Source: Paracoccus hibiscisoli
Lineage (GTDB): Bacteria; Pseudomonadota; Alphaproteobacteria; Rhodobacterales; Rhodobacteraceae
Direction of reading: 5' to 3'
Length of the DNA: 34,495 bases
Assembly: GCF_005048265.1 (NCBI RefSeq)
Contig: NZ_SUNH01000026.1
Coordinates: 1-34,495, forward strand
Shown here: positions 32,543 through 34,495 of the stretch, piece after piece
How the letters are laid out: each line of letters begins with the position of its first letter
Numbering within the stretch: the first letter of the stretch is position 1
Translations under genes and position numbers: made by a program
Notes under the pieces: generated by a model
Seen by the model: only the letters and a program-made list of their open reading frames with translations
Database searches by the model: none
Told to the model about the DNA's origin: nothing

Positions 32543-33583
32543 TCAGAGCTCGTCCGCCAGCGCGTCGATATCGAAGGTCGAACGCACCCCGATGTCCTGA
32601 ATATGGGTGCGGCCGAAATCCTCGGCGGCGCGGCGCCCTTCGTCGAAGAGCATCTTCAGGAAGTCCCATTCGGCATTCAGCTTCGAGGAATGTCCAAGGT
32701 CCACCATGATGTCCGAGGTGATGCGATGCAGGCGCATCTCTTTCCAGTACCGCGCCTCGCCATTGCCGGGGTCGATGACACGGCGCAGCAGCGCCATCAT
32801 CCGCAACTCTTTCAGTAGCTGGGCGTTGAAAGAGATCTCGTTCAGGCGGCTTGCGATCTCGCGCGCGGTGCGCGGCGTCTCGCGCCGCTCGACCGGGTTG
32901 ATCTGCACCAGAACGGTATCGAGGCTTTCACATTCACGCACGAGCGGCGTCATCGTCGGGTTGCCCGCATAGCCGCCGTCCCAATAGGGCACGCCGTCGA
33001 TCTCGATGGCCTGGAACATCGATGGCAGGCAGGCCGAGGCGAGCAGCACATCGGCCGTCACCTCATGCTTGCGGAACACCCTGCCTTGCCCGGTGTGCAC
33101 ATTGGTTGCCGTGATGAACAGCTTGACCGGCCCGGTCGCCAGCGCGTCGAAATCGATCAGGTCTGTCAGGATGTCGCGCAGCGGGTTCCCTGCCGCCCCA
33201 CCCAGCGAATAGGGCGAGATCAGCCGCGCCATCAGATCCATGGCGATGAAGGCGGGCGAGTTGTCCAGCGTCCATTTGCCCGTCAGGACCTCCAGCGGCC
33301 CGCGCTTGAACGGGCTGAAGCGCGCGGCATCGGCCGTCCGGCGCCAGAAGGCGGTCAGCATCTCACGCGCGGTCTGCCGCCCGCCGGTGGCCATGCCGGC
33401 CGCCAGGATTGCCGCGTTCATGGCGCCGGCCGAGGTGCCGGAAATGCCATCGATCTCGAACCAGTCTTCCTCGAGGATGCGGTCCAGAACGCCCCATGTA
33501 AACGCCCCATGCGAACCGCCCCCCTGCAAGGCGAGGTCGATGGGAAGGGTTTTTCGCGTCTGCGATTTCGGGTTGCTGGCCAT
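32543..33583 (-). CDS. Patatin-like phospholipase with DUF3734 tail
   Basis: A 346-residue patatin. The oxyanion-hole loop is LALQGGGSHGAFTWGVLDRI, the nucleophile elbow is GISGTSAGAMNAAI (G-x-S-x-G) and the second catalytic residue is the Asp of WDGGYAGNP. The C-terminal DUF3734 part has TAREIASRLNEISFNAQLLK and a conserved helix ending in IQDIGVRSTFDIDALADEL. No signal peptide is seen, so it is cytoplasmic. Proteins of this architecture are often beside 3-hydroxybutyrate dehydrogenase or PHB genes. AAAGG lies 8 bases before ATG 33583. Short spacing couples it to the GntP gene downstream. A terminator lies between it and the HdeD-like gene upstream. Confidence 0.92.
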   Translation of the reverse strand: MASNPKSQTRKTLPIDLALQGGGSHGAFTWGVLDRILEEDWFEIDGISGTSAGAMNAAILAAGMATGGRQTAREMLTAFWRRTADAARFSPFKRGPLEVLTGKWTLDNSPAFIAMDLMARLISPYSLGGAAGNPLRDILTDLIDFDALATGPVKLFITATNVHTGQGRVFRKHEVTADVLLASACLPSMFQAIEIDGVPYWDGGYAGNPTMTPLVRECESLDTVLVQINPVERRETPRTAREIASRLNEISFNAQLLKELRMMALLRRVIDPGNGEARYWKEMRLHRITSDIMVDLGHSSKLNAEWDFLKMLFDEGRRAAEDFGRTHIQDIGVRSTFDIDALADEL

Positions 33584-33610
33584 TTCGGCGCCTTTCAGTC
33601 AATTCATTGC

Positions 33611-33638
33611 AAGAAAATGGCGCCCGAAGCCGGGCGCC
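33611..33638 (-). terminator. Rho-independent terminator after the HdeD-like gene
   Basis: On the minus strand an 8-base stem GGCGCCCG/CGGGCGCC (33631-33638 with 33619-33626) closes a GCTT loop and is followed by ATTTTCTT. It begins 9 bases after the stop of the HdeD-like gene and ends 28 bases before the patatin start. Confidence 0.8.
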
Positions 33639-33646
33639 CTAGGGGA

Positions 33647-34234
33647 TCAGGCGGCGGGCACCGCTTGCCCGCGAAGCCTCCACGCCATCGCACCAAGGGC
33701 CGCGCCAATGGCGATGAGGTCGAGCCCCAGCATCAGCCCGATCAGCCACAGCGCAGTGACCGGCATCGCGGCAAAAAGCACAAGCGACAGCACGACCGAG
33801 AGCACCCCGCTGGCAAAAACCCAAAGCCAGTTGGGCAAGGGACGGATCGTCAATGCGAAGACAACCTTCGACATCCCCTCGATCATGAAGAAGATGATCA
33901 GCAGAAGCGACAGCAGCAGCATCCCCTGCGCGATGTTGCGCAAGAGCAGAATGCCCAGCAACACACCAAGTATGGCCGAGATGATCTGCAGCCAGAAGTT
34001 CGGCGCATGGCGTGCGCTGATCAGGCCGATGGCCTGAATGATGCCGCTGGCGATCAGCAGCCAGCCGAACACCACGACGGCAGCAGCCGAAGAAAAGGCC
34101 GGGAAGACGATGGCGACGATCCCCGCGACGACCAGCAGCGCCGCCTGTACCAGGTGGAAGGTCGAATGGCGGCGCACCGCATCGCGCGCGGCTTCGCGGT
34201 AGGTCTGTGCAGCGGCGGCAAGACTGATCGGCAT
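33647..34234 (-). CDS. HdeD family (DUF308) membrane protein
   Basis: A 195-residue protein with six transmembrane helices in the DUF308 pattern: three pairs, with AALLVVAGIVAIVFPAFSSA, AVVVFGWLLIASGIIQAIGL, ILGVLLGILLLRNIAQGMLL and WVFASGVLSVVLSLVLFAAM visible. HdeD of E. coli helps acid resistance at high cell density; the function of most family members is unknown. A TTG at 34255 is in frame, but ATG 34234 is chosen because AAGGAAG stands 8 bases ahead. A terminator follows directly. Upstream, 34256-34495 contains no supported gene and should hold the promoter. Confidence 0.88.
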   Translation of the reverse strand: MPISLAAAAQTYREAARDAVRRHSTFHLVQAALLVVAGIVAIVFPAFSSAAAVVVFGWLLIASGIIQAIGLISARHAPNFWLQIISAILGVLLGILLLRNIAQGMLLLSLLLIIFFMIEGMSKVVFALTIRPLPNWLWVFASGVLSVVLSLVLFAAMPVTALWLIGLMLGLDLIAIGAALGAMAWRLRGQAVPAA

Positions 34235-34495
34235 GGCATTGACTTCCTTGTTCAACAGGGTGCTTCCCGCCGGGCAGCGGGTGTTGCCTTTACCGACCCG
34301 CAGGGCCGGATATGGATCAAAATTGGCACAGGACCGTGAAGCCCATGCCAGACAATCAATTTTTCATCGCCATGATGCGGTCGTGTCGCGAATGTGGTGG
34401 AAATTGGCGAGCAGCGCGCTCCGAGCATGTAACGTTGGCTCCGGTCAGGCCGCGAGGTCAAGAGACATCGGCACGAGAGGCTGAGAAAGGGTTTC

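Noticed and set aside
1..34495. CRISPR arrays, tRNA or rRNA genes, replication origin
   Set aside because: No regularly spaced repeats, no tRNA-like cloverleaf or rRNA sequence, and no replication protein or iteron cluster was seen.

Overview
The window is GC-rich (apart from a few short AT-richer stretches) and looks like an accessory region of an alphaproteobacterium, most likely a Paracoccus-like member of the Rhodobacterales. That placement is inference from base composition, gene content and the insertion-sequence families; there is no rRNA or marker gene to confirm it. The theme is ion and metal handling embedded in an insertion-sequence graveyard.

Layout. 1-2150: an IS1202/ISNCY-type element that may carry a GNAT acetyltransferase as passenger. 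2286-5279 (minus): a chromate resistance operon, rhodanese-fused ChrB, the ChrA exporter, and a second tandem rhodanese. 5477-8660: an IS5 remnant, an intact MgtC/DUF4010 membrane protein, and tails of at least three transporter or metal-resistance genes. 8658-11279: nested elements (IS3 orfA stub, IS21 remnant, and an inactive IS3 element inside the IS21 terminal repeats) that cut off a universal stress protein gene. 12083-12857: a decayed SDR gene. 12886-19881 (minus): a complete, tightly overlapping Mrp/Mbh-type cation-proton antiporter operon, order E-F-G-(MbhD/E-B fusion)-C-D-D-D. 20054-20765: a dead zf-TFIIB gene and an IS3 orfB stub. 20992-23328: CorA, a small CxxC protein and a CaCA cation exchanger. 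23619-28549: a LysR regulator divergent from dabB-dabA, the DAB energy-coupled inorganic carbon accumulation pair. 28547-30334: an IS3 element with an internally deleted orfB, interrupted by an intact IS110 element. 30860-34234 (minus): an AI-2E permease fragment, a GntP permease, a patatin and an HdeD-like protein.

How the genes work together. Mrp antiporter and DabB are both relatives of complex I antiporter subunits, so the window carries two machines driven by ion gradients: one exchanging monovalent cations for protons, the other coupling proton (or cation) influx to hydration of CO2 by DabA. CorA, the CaCA exchanger and the MgtC-like protein add divalent cation transport. GntP and patatin are commonly found with 3-hydroxybutyrate or polyhydroxybutyrate genes.

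The most striking observation is in the IS110 element. Its left non-coding end (about 28945-29100) folds as a bridge RNA with a target loop and a donor loop. The target-loop guides match the sequence flanking this very insertion on both sides, and the donor-loop guides match the two ends of the element, all meeting at a CT core. This is legible directly in the window. Nothing here is clearly a wholly new system; the bridge RNA and the co-occurrence of Mrp and DAB modules are the best leads.
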